A stretch of 32,188 nucleotides of DNA from Hyphomicrobium sp. (GTDB lineage Bacteria; Pseudomonadota; Alphaproteobacteria; Rhizobiales; Hyphomicrobiaceae), in contig PERT01000040.1 in assembly GCA_002928955.1 (NCBI GenBank), forward strand, positions 1 through 32,188, written 5' to 3'. A program made the position numbers and the translations under genes. The first letter of the stretch is position 1, and each line of letters begins with the position of its first letter. Below are positions 15,456 through 25,760 of the stretch, piece by piece. The notes beneath the pieces are model-generated. The model saw only the letters and a program-made list of their open reading frames with translations. It had not been told where the DNA came from and made no database searches.

Positions 15456-16027
15456 GGGCCCTGCTCGCGAGCCTCGCCTGTCTCATTCCCGTGGCTGTGC
15501 AGGCCGAGGGCGAGCCAGCCCCCTCACCCCAGCCCTCTCCCCAGGGGGAGAGGGAGAACAGAGCCGCGATCACCCTCGAAGCCGGCAAGTCCGCGTTGAT
15601 TACATGCGACACCAAGGCCGTCGTCGTCGCCGAGGGCGCACCCGCCGCAACCAAGGGGCCGCTGAAACTGCGGCTCGAACTCGCGGGCTCGGAACCCGTT
15701 CCGCAGGGCCGCTGGTCCATCGCCAGCGTGGGTGACGCACACACGGGCTCCCTCGCTTTCACCCAGCGCAAGACCTGCGAAGCAGGCTGCCCTCTCACAC
15801 TGCCTGCGGGCGGCGACATCCAGCTGTGGGCGCCAAAGCCGAGCTCAATCGATCAGATAGGCGATAGCGACGTTCTCCTCCTCGCCATCATCAAGCCCGC
15901 GACCGGGGTCTTGCGCGCCTCCACGTTTCGCGGCAAAGCCATCGAGGCGCTCGAAGAAGGGAAGTGCGTCTCGCATGAAGACCATGCGCCGGGTGCGGTG
16001 AGCGGCCCCGCCGCGCCGGACAAGTAA
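15452..16027 (+). CDS. Exported protein, function unknown, carrying a palindromic repeat in its coding region
   Basis: A 191-residue protein with a Sec signal peptide (residues 1-18, cut likely after VQA). Residues about 24-36 (PSPQPSPQGERE) are the translation of a dispersed palindrome at 15533-15554, inserted in frame just behind the signal. The remaining domain has two Cys pairs (CDTKAV plus TCEAGC, and a later C in GKCVSHEDH) and looks beta-rich. It overlaps the preceding membrane peptide by 4 nt. I do not recognise the domain. Its position between purS and purQ says nothing certain of its job. Confidence 0.7.
   Translation: MRALLASLACLIPVAVQAEGEPAPSPQPSPQGERENRAAITLEAGKSALITCDTKAVVVAEGAPAATKGPLKLRLELAGSEPVPQGRWSIASVGDAHTGSLAFTQRKTCEAGCPLTLPAGGDIQLWAPKPSSIDQIGDSDVLLLAIIKPATGVLRASTFRGKAIEALEEGKCVSHEDHAPGAVSGPAAPDK
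15533..15554. repeat. Dispersed cccctctcc-type palindrome inside a coding sequence
   Basis: ccctctcc and ggagaggg form a near-perfect hairpin with a short loop. It is a copy of the family at 14796-14825 and 30543-30577, here read in frame as a Pro/Ser/Gln linker of an exported protein. Confidence 0.75.
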
Positions 16028-16086
16028 AATCACGTCCTGCTCTATGCATGGCTCGATTGAGTTGCCAGCCGCCCGGGGACCAGACC

Positions 16087-16599
16087 CTATCTTCCCGCCC
16101 ACTTGGCGTGATGGATTCGCGCGCCGATCGACAGGAAGAAGAACAGCGCGGCGATGCCGACGATCGACAGGAACAGGTTGGGCCGCCCGGTGATTTCGGG
16201 CTCCTCGCCAAAGCCATCGATGTAGTGGATGTTCACGACTTCGCCGATGCGTACCGTGCCTCTCGGGAACTTGCTGAACTCGGCCCAAGCCCCGCGGATC
16301 TGACCATCGCCGCCAACGAATTCGACCCTTCCCTCTTGGAACCGACGCACGTTCTGGTTCGACTGCAGTGTGCCCGGGATGTCAATGCAGGTCATGCGCT
16401 GGCGCTGGTTGCATTTGCCCAAGTTGCATGTGACGAGTTCGCAGTAGGGTCGCACGGCGACGATCTTCCCATCGCTGCCGTGCGTCGCCAGATAGCGGTA
16501 GGCAACATGTCCGCTCGTCGTGACGGCGATCAGAGCAAAAAACAGGGTTCCAAATGACATCCGCGGACCGAACGGACGGTTGGAAGACTGGGCGTACAT
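16087..16599 (-). CDS. DUF3592-like membrane protein
   Basis: A 170-residue protein with two membrane helices (about residues 15-35 and 140-160) and a large loop between them on the outside, the layout of DUF3592 proteins. The loop has paired Cys (YCELVTCNLGKC, MTCID) that could form disulfides, and the pattern GTVRIGEVVNIHYIDG resembles the DUF3592 core beta region. The start at 16599 is chosen because it leaves a short cytoplasmic end before the first helix; 16560 is an alternative. It is convergent with the exported protein and divergent from purQ. Function unknown. Confidence 0.65.
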   Translation of the reverse strand: MYAQSSNRPFGPRMSFGTLFFALIAVTTSGHVAYRYLATHGSDGKIVAVRPYCELVTCNLGKCNQRQRMTCIDIPGTLQSNQNVRRFQEGRVEFVGGDGQIRGAWAEFSKFPRGTVRIGEVVNIHYIDGFGEEPEITGRPNLFLSIVGIAALFFFLSIGARIHHAKWAGR

Positions 16600-16717
16600 G
16601 GTCCGACCTGTGGTTAGAACGACAGTAACGAGTATCGCACCTTCCAGTTGAGTTGCCGTTAAGGCGCGGCGGCTGCTAAACGATAGGGAAGCTGCTTTCA
16701 GAGCGAGTCGCCCGTCC

Positions 16718-17416
16718 ATGATCCGCGCATCCGTCATCGTCTTCCCCGGCTCCAACTGCGACCGCGACGTCAAGGTCGCGCTCGAAGCCGTCACCGGCAG
16801 GCCGGTCAATATGATCTGGCACGGCGACGCCGTGGTTCCCGCGTCCGACCTGATCGTGCTGCCGGGCGGGTTTTCCTATGGCGATTATCTCCGTTGCGGC
16901 GCCATGGCGGCACACTCACCGATCATGCGCGACGTCATCGCCAAGGCGAACGCAGGCACGCCGGTGCTCGGCATCTGCAACGGCTTCCAGATCCTGTGCG
17001 AGTCGGGGTTGTTGCCGGGCGTGCTCATGCGCAACGCATCACTCAGGTTCATCTGCCGCGACGTCTGGCTGAGGGTCGAAGCCACCGATACGTTCTTCAC
17101 GCGCGCCTACAAGCCCGGCGAAGTTATTCGCGTGCCCATCGCCCACGCCGAGGGCAATTATTTCGCCGACCCCGATACGCTGGCCCGTCTCGAAGGCGAG
17201 AAGCGCGTCGCCTTCCGCTATTCGGACCAAGCCGGCAACGTATCGACCGATACCTGCCCCAATGGCGCGCAGCACAATATCGCCGGCATCGTCAGCGCGA
17301 ACCGCCGTATACTCGGCATGATGCCCCACCCCGAGCGGTTGTTCGAAAGCGCACTCGGCGGCATCGACGGCCGAGGGGTGTTCCAGAGCGCGATCGAGAG
17401 CCTCGCGGCGGCGTAA
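16718..17416 (+). CDS. purQ: FGAM synthetase glutaminase subunit PurQ
   Basis: A 232-residue class I glutamine amidotransferase that supplies ammonia from glutamine to PurL. The nucleophile Cys87 sits in GICNGF; the His and Glu of the triad are in MPHPER. The start SVIVFPGSNCDRD is typical of PurQ. It belongs to the three-part PurS/PurQ/PurL complex. It is followed by a hairpin terminator at 17432-17486 and then a reverse-strand gene, so purQ and purL are not in one transcript here. Confidence 0.95.
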   Translation: MIRASVIVFPGSNCDRDVKVALEAVTGRPVNMIWHGDAVVPASDLIVLPGGFSYGDYLRCGAMAAHSPIMRDVIAKANAGTPVLGICNGFQILCESGLLPGVLMRNASLRFICRDVWLRVEATDTFFTRAYKPGEVIRVPIAHAEGNYFADPDTLARLEGEKRVAFRYSDQAGNVSTDTCPNGAQHNIAGIVSANRRILGMMPHPERLFESALGGIDGRGVFQSAIESLAAA

Positions 17417-17431
17417 TTTCTCATCTTCTCC

Positions 17432-17486
17432 AAAAAGACCGGGGGCCGGTTCGAACCAGCCCCCGCGGCGTCGCCGTACTTTTTTA
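17432..17486. terminator. Bidirectional intrinsic terminator between purQ and a convergent gene
   Basis: gggggc (17441-17446) faces gccccc (17459-17464) with an inner ggtt/aacc pair. On the plus strand a T-run (17479-17485) follows about 15 nt on; on the minus strand the hairpin is followed by ggtcttttt. This position between convergent genes fits use in both directions. The ggttcgaacc core resembles a tRNA T-loop but there is no tRNA fold. Confidence 0.7.
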
Positions 17487-17516
17487 GTGTCCCGGTACGG
17501 CCGCGATCCACCCGCG

Positions 17517-17906
17517 TCAGCGCTTCGGGCTATAGGCCGCCATCTGGCCCTGGGCCGAGACGGTCATCGACTTGGTGTCGGTGGCGCAGGCGAATGCGAG
17601 CAACTTGCCCTCGGTGGTATTGATGCGGACATCGCCGCCTGCGGCTACGTCGAACTGCAGACGGGTCGGACTTGGCAGGGTCTCGGCGCCGTCGGCCATC
17701 GCATCTGACAACAGCACCGTCAGGTTGCAGAGGCGCGCATCGCTGAGGAAGTACCCGACGGCGCGTTTGCCGCCGATGTCGAGCGAGATGCCCTGTTGAG
17801 GCTTGTACACCGTGGCGGTCATCGGCTTGGTCTGGGCGTGGGCGGCACCGGACACCGCAGCGACGCTCAGCACGGCGACAACAGTCAAGGGAACAGAACG
17901 GGTCAT
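17517..17906 (-). CDS. Exported protein, function unknown
   Basis: A 129-residue protein with a clear Sec signal peptide (residues 1-22, cleavage likely after AHA). The ATG has a strong gaggaga site 7 nt upstream. The mature part begins QTKPMTATVYKPQQG and continues with alternating beta-type segments and two Cys (RLCNLTV, AFACATD). No enzyme motif is visible. It interrupts the purQ-purL order on the opposite strand. Confidence 0.75.
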   Translation of the reverse strand: MTRSVPLTVVAVLSVAAVSGAAHAQTKPMTATVYKPQQGISLDIGGKRAVGYFLSDARLCNLTVLLSDAMADGAETLPSPTRLQFDVAAGGDVRINTTEGKLLAFACATDTKSMTVSAQGQMAAYSPKR

Positions 17907-18295
17907 ATGGTTTCTCCTCGTGATCATCGTGGCTCGGCATTGGGTTCCCGATTGGTGTCGGGGTGCCCGACGCGGCGCCGGGCATTCCCGGTCGCCACCG
18001 CCGCGAGAACAGATAACCGATTGTTCCAGCGTGCGAAATTGCGATCTCGACATCAATGGGTTGCGTTTTCGACAGCGCTGTCCCGTCACAGCCCGAACGG
18101 GTAGGCCACGCGAGCCGGGGGTGCGGCGCATACTGTGGCGGCAAACCCAAATCGCCCTACCCAACGGCTTGATGCCAGGCACGCCTCTTACGATCTTTTC
18201 GCCGCGGGAAATCGGCAGACATCGGCACGACAAACGCTCTCAGCGCCGCTATAGAGAGGCGAAACTGAACCGACACATGCGGTGATCGACGCATC
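17907..18295. other. Intergenic region upstream of purL
   Basis: About 390 nt between a reverse-strand gene and purL. It contains a small GC hairpin around 17964-17984 (tgcccg / cgggca) but no convincing gene: reading frames here lack ribosome sites. It likely carries the divergent promoters of purL and the exported protein. Confidence 0.4.
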
Positions 18296-20539
<2,244 letters not shown>

Positions 20540-20597
20540 TTTCTGTCAGACTTTTATGGTCACTTTTTTGTCAATCACACGGGTGTGGGTTGAGTTG

Positions 20598-20650
20598 ATC
20601 CGTGCCACTACCGAAAGTCATTCGCGGGTTTGTTCCCGCCCCGCACGGAT
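20598..20650 (+). promoter_or_regulatory. Two-stem structure in the leader of the Lys/Ala-rich gene
   Basis: An outer stem atccgtgc (20598-20605) / gcacggat (20643-20650) encloses an inner hairpin gcggg (20624-20628) / cccgc (20635-20639). It sits between purL and the next gene, 38 nt before that gene's start. It might be a leader structure of the downstream mRNA or part of the end of the purL transcript (no T-run follows). Function is a guess. Confidence 0.35.
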
Positions 20651-20688
20651 GCTCGTGCCGGGGTTCAATTTCGGTCGAGGAGACGCGA

Positions 20689-20970
20689 ATGAGGAAGTTT
20701 TTGTCTACGGCGCTGTCGCTGGCTTTGATGACATCGGTTGCGGCCATCACACCGGTTGTTGCAGCCGGCAGCGGCACCGCAGGTGCCTCGGCAAAGTCCG
20801 CTCAGAAGGCGGGCTCTGGAACTGACGCCGCCCAGAAGACTGTCAAGAAGAAGACGGTGAAAAAGAAGAAGCCCGCAAAGTCAAAATCCAAGGGGTCTGC
20901 ACCTGCCAAGGAAGCTGCCCCGGCTAAGGGTTCTGCGCCAGCCAACGCCAAGCCGAAGGGTTCAAACTAA
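20689..20970 (+). CDS. Small exported Lys/Ala/Pro-rich protein
   Basis: A 93-residue protein with a Sec signal peptide (residues 1-26, cut likely after VVA) and a mature part made almost entirely of Lys, Ala, Ser, Pro, Gly and Thr, including KKKTVKKKKPAKSKSK and the repeated PAK and GSAPA units. The ATG has a strong gaggaga site 5-11 nt upstream. Histone-tail-like composition suggests an intrinsically disordered, basic periplasmic protein. No domain is recognisable. Confidence 0.75.
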   Translation: MRKFLSTALSLALMTSVAAITPVVAAGSGTAGASAKSAQKAGSGTDAAQKTVKKKTVKKKKPAKSKSKGSAPAKEAAPAKGSAPANAKPKGSN

Positions 20971-21143
20971 TAAATCTGGGCGCTGCGGCGCCGTCACGGG
21001 TTCGACCGTGGTGGCTGGACCGTGACACACGTCACGATTCAGCCATTCTGCTTTGTGGCACCTGCCAACTGACGGACCGTCCGCGAACCGGATGCCTGAT
21101 CCAATTCGATGCGGGGCAGACATGGTGGCCCCTTCGACCCGCT

Positions 21144-22577
21144 TCAGGTCCTGGAAAGCGACCGACGATACCAAGCCTCCCGAAGCAACAGCAGCCAGAT
21201 GGGGATCCATATCGCCCATACGATCCAATCGCTGAAAATGTAATAGTTGTCGTGGGCACGAAAGTAGAACGAGGCATAGTAGACCGGCATCAAGGCCGTG
21301 GCCGCCAATAACCCGAGCACGGGTCGCAACACGAGAAAGGGCTGGACCCACACGAGGTACCAGGGGAACTGTGCGGGTGCGAGCAGGACCAATGCGCCCA
21401 CAAGCAAGGTGACGCGGCGGATCAGATCCTCAGTTCCGGAGATCGGGCGGATGATCATCGCTGCGGTGATCGTCGAGAGGGCAGCTGCGACAGCCAGCCG
21501 CGCCAAACGGCCCGCATAAGCGGCGTCGAGCCCGACCGCCGATACGATCGATCCCGAGAGCTTCTCTAGAACCGGAAACAAAGCACTATTGGATTTCCAG
21601 ATGGTGGCGTAGGCCACGAAGCCTGAAGTGTCGTCGAACCCTGCGAGCCACGGCGGCGTCGCGCAGAGCACTGAGACGACAGCCAATACACACACGGCAG
21701 CCGCAAGCCGCACTGGCTGGCTGATAAGCGGCCTGAGCACGAGCGGCGCGAGCATCAGCGGCCACACCTTGGCGCCGGCGGCCAATCCGAGGGCGCCAGC
21801 GGCCGCTATCAGGTGTCCGCGCACAGTCAAAAGCACTGTTGCGAGCACAAGCGGCACCAAGATTGCCTCCATGTGTGCGGAGTTCATCAATTCCTTGATG
21901 ACCAGGGGATTCAACCAGTAGATCATCACCAGGAGCGGTGACCGGCCCATCTCCTTCAAGAGCGTAAGCAGCAGCCAGAGTGTGCTGGCCTCGCAGGTGA
22001 GACAAACCAGCCGCCACGCCAGCAGGCTCCAAGGCTCCGCGAGATAGGCGATGGCGAATGCCAGTTCAGCGACCGGAGGGTAGATCGTCCTCAGGTGAGG
22101 GTGGTTGATGCGGTCGTGCACGGAACCCGCCTGTTCGGCGAGTTCGCTGATCACTCCCGTCACACCCTCCTCGGTCGCGGCAGCTGGGACGACCCCATAG
22201 GGATTGAAGCCGTTCGCTACGACCGCACCATCCCACAGATAGCGATGGAAATCGTCCTCAAGTGCCGGCACGCTCCAAAGCATGAGCACCCTCAGTAGCA
22301 GACCCATCACGACAACGCGCCGCAGGATCGAGGTTTCGGCTGCGTCCGGTAGCCGTACCCCAGACCTTATGGGCCAGATCAACCACAGGAACCAGACCCC
22401 GGCGACGACCATCCCTGTCGCCAGAGGCAGTGCCGGAATGTCCGCAAGTTCGCGTTCCCAATCGAACAAGTTGCGAAATCCAACAAGCAGCACCGCCAGC
22501 ATACCGAGCACGAAGCCTGCCCATGTTAGCCGCGCACGGATATTTTGCGCGATCGACGAAGCCTGATCTCCGTGCAT
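21144..22577 (-). CDS. GT-C type membrane glycosyltransferase (DUF2029/GT87-like)
   Basis: A 477-residue integral membrane protein with about ten or more hydrophobic segments. The first extracytoplasmic loop holds ALEDDFHRYLWDG with the DD pair at residues 108-109, the typical acidic motif of GT-C glycosyltransferases that use polyprenyl-phosphate sugars, such as mannosyltransferases. HPHLRTIYPPVAE follows, also a family pattern. The ATG at 22577 starts just before the first helix; the frame is open much further upstream but that part looks non-coding and overlaps the FKBP gene. Donor and acceptor cannot be assigned. It is divergent from the FKBP gene. Confidence 0.8.
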   Translation of the reverse strand: MHGDQASSIAQNIRARLTWAGFVLGMLAVLLVGFRNLFDWERELADIPALPLATGMVVAGVWFLWLIWPIRSGVRLPDAAETSILRRVVVMGLLLRVLMLWSVPALEDDFHRYLWDGAVVANGFNPYGVVPAAATEEGVTGVISELAEQAGSVHDRINHPHLRTIYPPVAELAFAIAYLAEPWSLLAWRLVCLTCEASTLWLLLTLLKEMGRSPLLVMIYWLNPLVIKELMNSAHMEAILVPLVLATVLLTVRGHLIAAAGALGLAAGAKVWPLMLAPLVLRPLISQPVRLAAAVCVLAVVSVLCATPPWLAGFDDTSGFVAYATIWKSNSALFPVLEKLSGSIVSAVGLDAAYAGRLARLAVAAALSTITAAMIIRPISGTEDLIRRVTLLVGALVLLAPAQFPWYLVWVQPFLVLRPVLGLLAATALMPVYYASFYFRAHDNYYIFSDWIVWAIWIPIWLLLLREAWYRRSLSRT

Positions 22578-22767
22578 AGGTCCAACCCACCGTGTCTCTG
22601 AACTGGCGTCATCAGTCTGACTACCGCCTATGCGGCACGATTGCACGAGATCCGGTGTCAACTTCGCGTCAATGCCCGGGCGCGGACTGGCCAGCAGGGA
22701 CTTCAAGGGGGCTTGAAGTTTTTTGTCGCGGCCTGCATAGCCAGTGGCATGATCAAGGAGTTCCCTC

Positions 22768-23295
22768 ATGCCAAAATTGGACGAACAATCGGCACCGATC
22801 ACGAAGGTCCGGTTCATGGTCCCAATGCGCACCAGGCCAACGCTGGCAACAGCGCTTACGATCGCGCTCGTCACCGGGTCCACACTGGGCACGGCACTCC
22901 TTGTCTTCAAGCCCACCTTTGCAACAGCCCAGACAGCCGGGAAACAAATGACGACAGCATCAGGCCTGCAGTTGATTGACACCGTTGCCGGCTCAGGGGT
23001 CACGCCCAAAACCGGGCAGACCTGCGTCATGCATTACACCGGCTGGCTTTATGAGAACGGTGTCAAGGGCAAGAAGTTCGACAGCTCGCTTGATCGTGGC
23101 CAGCCATTCCAGTTCACTATCGGCGTCGGCCAAGTGATCAAGGGCTGGGATGAAGGCGTCGCCTCGATGCAGGTTGGTGGCAAGCGCACGTTGATTATAC
23201 CGGCAGCACTCGGCTATGGAGCTCGCGGCGCCGGCGGTGTCATTCCGCCCAACGCCACATTGATCTTCGATGTCGAACTGCTTGGTGTGAAGTAG
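22768..23295 (+). CDS. FKBP-type peptidyl-prolyl isomerase, exported or membrane-anchored
   Basis: A 175-residue protein: a basic N-terminus, a hydrophobic segment at about residues 27-52 (signal or anchor), and an FKBP domain at about residues 65-175. Family landmarks are VMHYTGWLYENG, FDSSLDRGQPFQFTIG, GQVIKGWDEGVASMQVGGKRTLIIPAALGYG and IPPNATLIFDVELL. It would catalyse proline isomerisation during folding in the periplasm. An aaggag site (22755-22760) lies 7 nt before the ATG. Confidence 0.93.
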   Translation: MPKLDEQSAPITKVRFMVPMRTRPTLATALTIALVTGSTLGTALLVFKPTFATAQTAGKQMTTASGLQLIDTVAGSGVTPKTGQTCVMHYTGWLYENGVKGKKFDSSLDRGQPFQFTIGVGQVIKGWDEGVASMQVGGKRTLIIPAALGYGARGAGGVIPPNATLIFDVELLGVK

Positions 23296-23371
23296 TATTG
23301 CGCTGACTGTTCTCCTGTTGCTCTTGATGAAGATTCGATCGTGGTCCATCAGAAGACCAGCGTGCGCTCCG

Positions 23372-23594
23372 ATGGCTCGGGACGTGAACAATCTTATTTT
23401 CGAACACATGCGGGACATCCGCTCGAAGGTCTATTCGATCGACCAGAGGGGGGGGGCGTCTTGAGCTTCGGTTCGGCCTGATCGAAAACCAAGTTGGAAA
23501 TCTGCACGTCAGCAACGCGGGGCAGAATGTCGAGTTGGATTGTCTCCGGGCCCGTGTCGACCGGATCGAACGTCGCCTTGAACTCGGCGAATGA
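23372..23594 (+). pseudogene. Coiled-coil gene broken by a frameshift in a run of nine G
   Basis: From the ATG at 23372 the frame reads MARDVNNLIFEHMRDIRSKV, then after the G-run (23448-23456) it hits a stop (23461-23463). Removing one G restores a 73-residue frame that continues LELRFGLIENQVGN and ends VDRIERRLELGE at 23594. The repaired product resembles the coiled-coil protein at 15107-15337 (shared NxLIxE start, DRIExRLEL end, similar length). It ends 41 nt before bolA. Either a recent pseudogene, a slippage-controlled gene, or a sequencing error in the homopolymer. Confidence 0.75.
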
Positions 23595-23635
23595 GCAGGG
23601 CATAGGGTGAGATCAGCCTTTAAGGAGTTTGTCCG

Positions 23636-23872
23636 ATGCCCATGCCAGCCCACGAAATCGAGAGCCTGATCAAGGCCCGATTCCCCGACGCCACGATTGA
23701 ACTGAAAGACCTGGCTGGCGACAACGACCATTGGCAGGCCCACGTCGTAACTGCCGAGTTCAAGGGCAAGACGCGGGTCGCGCAGCACCAAATGGTCTAT
23801 GAGGCGCTGGGCGGTCGCATGGGTGGCGTTCTGCACGCGCTGGCCTTGACGACGGCCGTGCCGAAAGATTGA
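23636..23872 (+). CDS. BolA-family protein
   Basis: A 78-residue BolA-type protein with the helix-turn-strand pattern around DNDHWQAHVVTAEF (about residues 29-42) and the conserved His in VAQHQMVYEAL (about 48-58). BolA proteins bridge [2Fe-2S] clusters with CGFS glutaredoxins and take part in Fe-S delivery and iron sensing; this form resembles IbaG/YrbA. A clear aaggag site (23620-23625) precedes the ATG. grxD follows 90 nt later, a classic pairing. Confidence 0.93.
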   Translation: MPMPAHEIESLIKARFPDATIELKDLAGDNDHWQAHVVTAEFKGKTRVAQHQMVYEALGGRMGGVLHALALTTAVPKD

Positions 23873-23961
23873 CTGTCGGCACGCGCACGCCATATCTCCC
23901 GCTACCCGCCCTGCGCGCTTGAACCGGCGGCCTTGAACCGCCCGAATGAGGAACCCACTAC

Positions 23962-24321
23962 ATGACCACCACCCAGACCACTGGCGCAACCGACGTCCAG
24001 AAGTGGATCAAGGACACCATCACGGCGAACGACGTCGTGTTGTTCATGAAGGGCCGGAAGAACATGGCCCAGTGCGGGTTTTCGCACCGTGTCGACGCTG
24101 TGCTCCAGCACCTCGGCGTCGACTACAAGGACGTCAACGTGCTCGATGACGCCGGCATCCGCGACGGCATCAAGGCCTTCACAAACTGGCCGACCATCCC
24201 GCAGCTCTACGTCAAGGGCGAGTTCATTGGCGGCTGCGACATCGTCATGGAAATGTTCCAGTCAGGCGAACTGCATCAGCTCATTCATGAAAAGGGCGTC
24301 CCGCACACCAACCACGGTTGA
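23962..24321 (+). CDS. grxD: Monothiol CGFS glutaredoxin (Grx4/GrxD type)
   Basis: A 119-residue monothiol glutaredoxin. The active-site motif CGFS is at residues 38-41; GEFIGGCDIVMEM is the conserved glutathione-binding GG(C)D region. Such proteins hold a [2Fe-2S] cluster between two monomers or with BolA and donate it to targets. The motif is preceded by MAQ instead of the more common MPQ, a minor variant. It follows bolA, supporting joint function. Confidence 0.95.
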   Translation: MTTTQTTGATDVQKWIKDTITANDVVLFMKGRKNMAQCGFSHRVDAVLQHLGVDYKDVNVLDDAGIRDGIKAFTNWPTIPQLYVKGEFIGGCDIVMEMFQSGELHQLIHEKGVPHTNHG

Positions 24322-24473
24322 TCCGCCGCCCGCGGCGACCTCAAAAGGCACAGCGCCTGCCGGTGACTGCGCCAGCAATTCTTGGCCGGCCGCAACAGGC
24401 GTTTGCGTGAACGCCGGGCGGCTGTCCTAATTCCGCACTCCCTGATCGCCGAGTTCGAGGGCTAGGGGCGGCG

Positions 24474-25643
24474 ATGTGTCGGGGTGCGCGCTTCAAGTCG
24501 GAGATGGACGGCATCATGCGGCTGGGCGGACGACGCTTTCTGTTAAGTCTCGCGATCATCGGTGCGGCCGTGTGCCTGGCGCTTGGAATTTCGCTGCCCA
24601 TTATCCGTCTGACCAAGATGGTGTTCTGGACCACGGAGCACTCTCTCATCTCCACCGTCAGCGTGCTGATCCAGGATGGCCAGACGTTCCTCGGCTTCAC
24701 GGTCCTGATTTTCTCGATTTTGTTTCCGGTCTTGAAGCTCCTTTACCTGCTGCTGGTTTCGACGCTGCCGGCTTCCGAGATCCATCGCCAGTCGCGCCGC
24801 CTCAGGGCACTCGAATGGCTCGGCAAATGGTCGATGCACGACGTGCTGGTTTTGGCGCTGACGATCTTCTTTATCAAGAGCCAGGGCGTCTATGACGCGG
24901 CGAGCCTGACGGGTGTCTACTTCTTCACCGCTGCCGTCGTGCTGATGATCCTCGCCTATGCCTGGCTCCGCACCGAGGAGGCGGCGGCCGCCGTGCACTT
25001 CGACGTGCAACCGGAACCGTTCCGTCCGCAATCGGCGTTCCGGAACTTCGTGCTGTCGTTCCTGATCATTCTGGCGACGGTGTTCTTCGCGCTCGGCATC
25101 ATCCTGCCGGTTATTCGCTTCACGACCGTCTACGTCTGGACCAACGAACATTCGATCGCGACCATCATCTACGCGCTCTACCAGAACCAGGAATACTTCC
25201 TGACGGTGGTGCTGTTCGCGTTCTCGATCTTCTTCCCATTCCTCAAGCTGTTCTACTTGCTCACGCTTGTCACCTCGCCGGATCTTGATCCGAAGTTTCG
25301 CGCCAAATCAATCTCCACCATGGAATGGCTCGGCCGCTACTCGATGACCGACGTCATGGTGCTGGCGCTGATGATCTTCTACGTAAATTCATCGGGTTAT
25401 ACCGAGGCGACCGTGATGCCGGGCGTCTACTTCTTCGCCGCCAGCGCGCTGATGACCATGCTCGCCTACGGGTGGGCACACACGGCTCGTCCTCGTGCGC
25501 AGACGTCCGGCCGTGACCAACCCCGGATACCGCAGAGTGAGATGTCGCCCGGTGAGATCGGACAGACGGCGGCCGCTTCAAGCACGCCCGCCGAGGTCGT
25601 AACGCTGCCGACCAACCCGGCACGCCGCCATCGACCGGCTTGA
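24474..25643 (+). CDS. Membrane protein with two PqiA-like domains
   Basis: A 389-residue membrane protein made of two similar halves (about residues 20-165 and 185-345), each with four hydrophobic helices and the PqiA landmarks FPxLKLxYLL and EWLGxxSMxDVxVLAL, with GVYFF before the last helix. PqiA proteins (paraquat-inducible protein A) are inner-membrane partners of lipid-transport MCE proteins in other bacteria. The zinc-binding CxxC motifs of Escherichia coli PqiA are absent. After residue 345 comes a Pro/Ala/Arg-rich tail. The start at 24474 has agggg 5 nt upstream; in-frame ATGs at 24504 and 24516 are alternatives. No pqiB/MCE gene is nearby. Confidence 0.75.
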   Translation: MCRGARFKSEMDGIMRLGGRRFLLSLAIIGAAVCLALGISLPIIRLTKMVFWTTEHSLISTVSVLIQDGQTFLGFTVLIFSILFPVLKLLYLLLVSTLPASEIHRQSRRLRALEWLGKWSMHDVLVLALTIFFIKSQGVYDAASLTGVYFFTAAVVLMILAYAWLRTEEAAAAVHFDVQPEPFRPQSAFRNFVLSFLIILATVFFALGIILPVIRFTTVYVWTNEHSIATIIYALYQNQEYFLTVVLFAFSIFFPFLKLFYLLTLVTSPDLDPKFRAKSISTMEWLGRYSMTDVMVLALMIFYVNSSGYTEATVMPGVYFFAASALMTMLAYGWAHTARPRAQTSGRDQPRIPQSEMSPGEIGQTAAASSTPAEVVTLPTNPARRHRPA

Positions 25644-25667
25644 CATGCGCACCCGGACGGTTGCCGC

Positions 25668-25694
25668 AAAAAAGGCCGCCCCACGGGACGGCCT
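25668..25694 (-). terminator. Intrinsic terminator of rpsD
   Basis: On the minus strand aggccgtcc pairs with ggcggcct (25673-25694) with short internal mismatches and is followed by six T (25668-25673). It lies between the convergent ends of the PqiA-like gene and rpsD and has the full hairpin plus T-run only for rpsD. Confidence 0.75.
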
Positions 25695-25760
25695 ATTGTG
25701 CATTCCCCAGACTGCGGACGCGGGTCGAACCACTCTATTGGCGCGCGTCGAAGCGGACGC

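Noticed and set aside
17441-17464. ggttcgaacc resembling a tRNA T-loop
   Set aside because: No acceptor, D or anticodon arms around it; better explained as the core of a terminator hairpin.
22578-23030. N-terminal extension of the glycosyltransferase upstream of 22577
   Set aside because: It overlaps the FKBP gene on the other strand and lacks membrane or family features.
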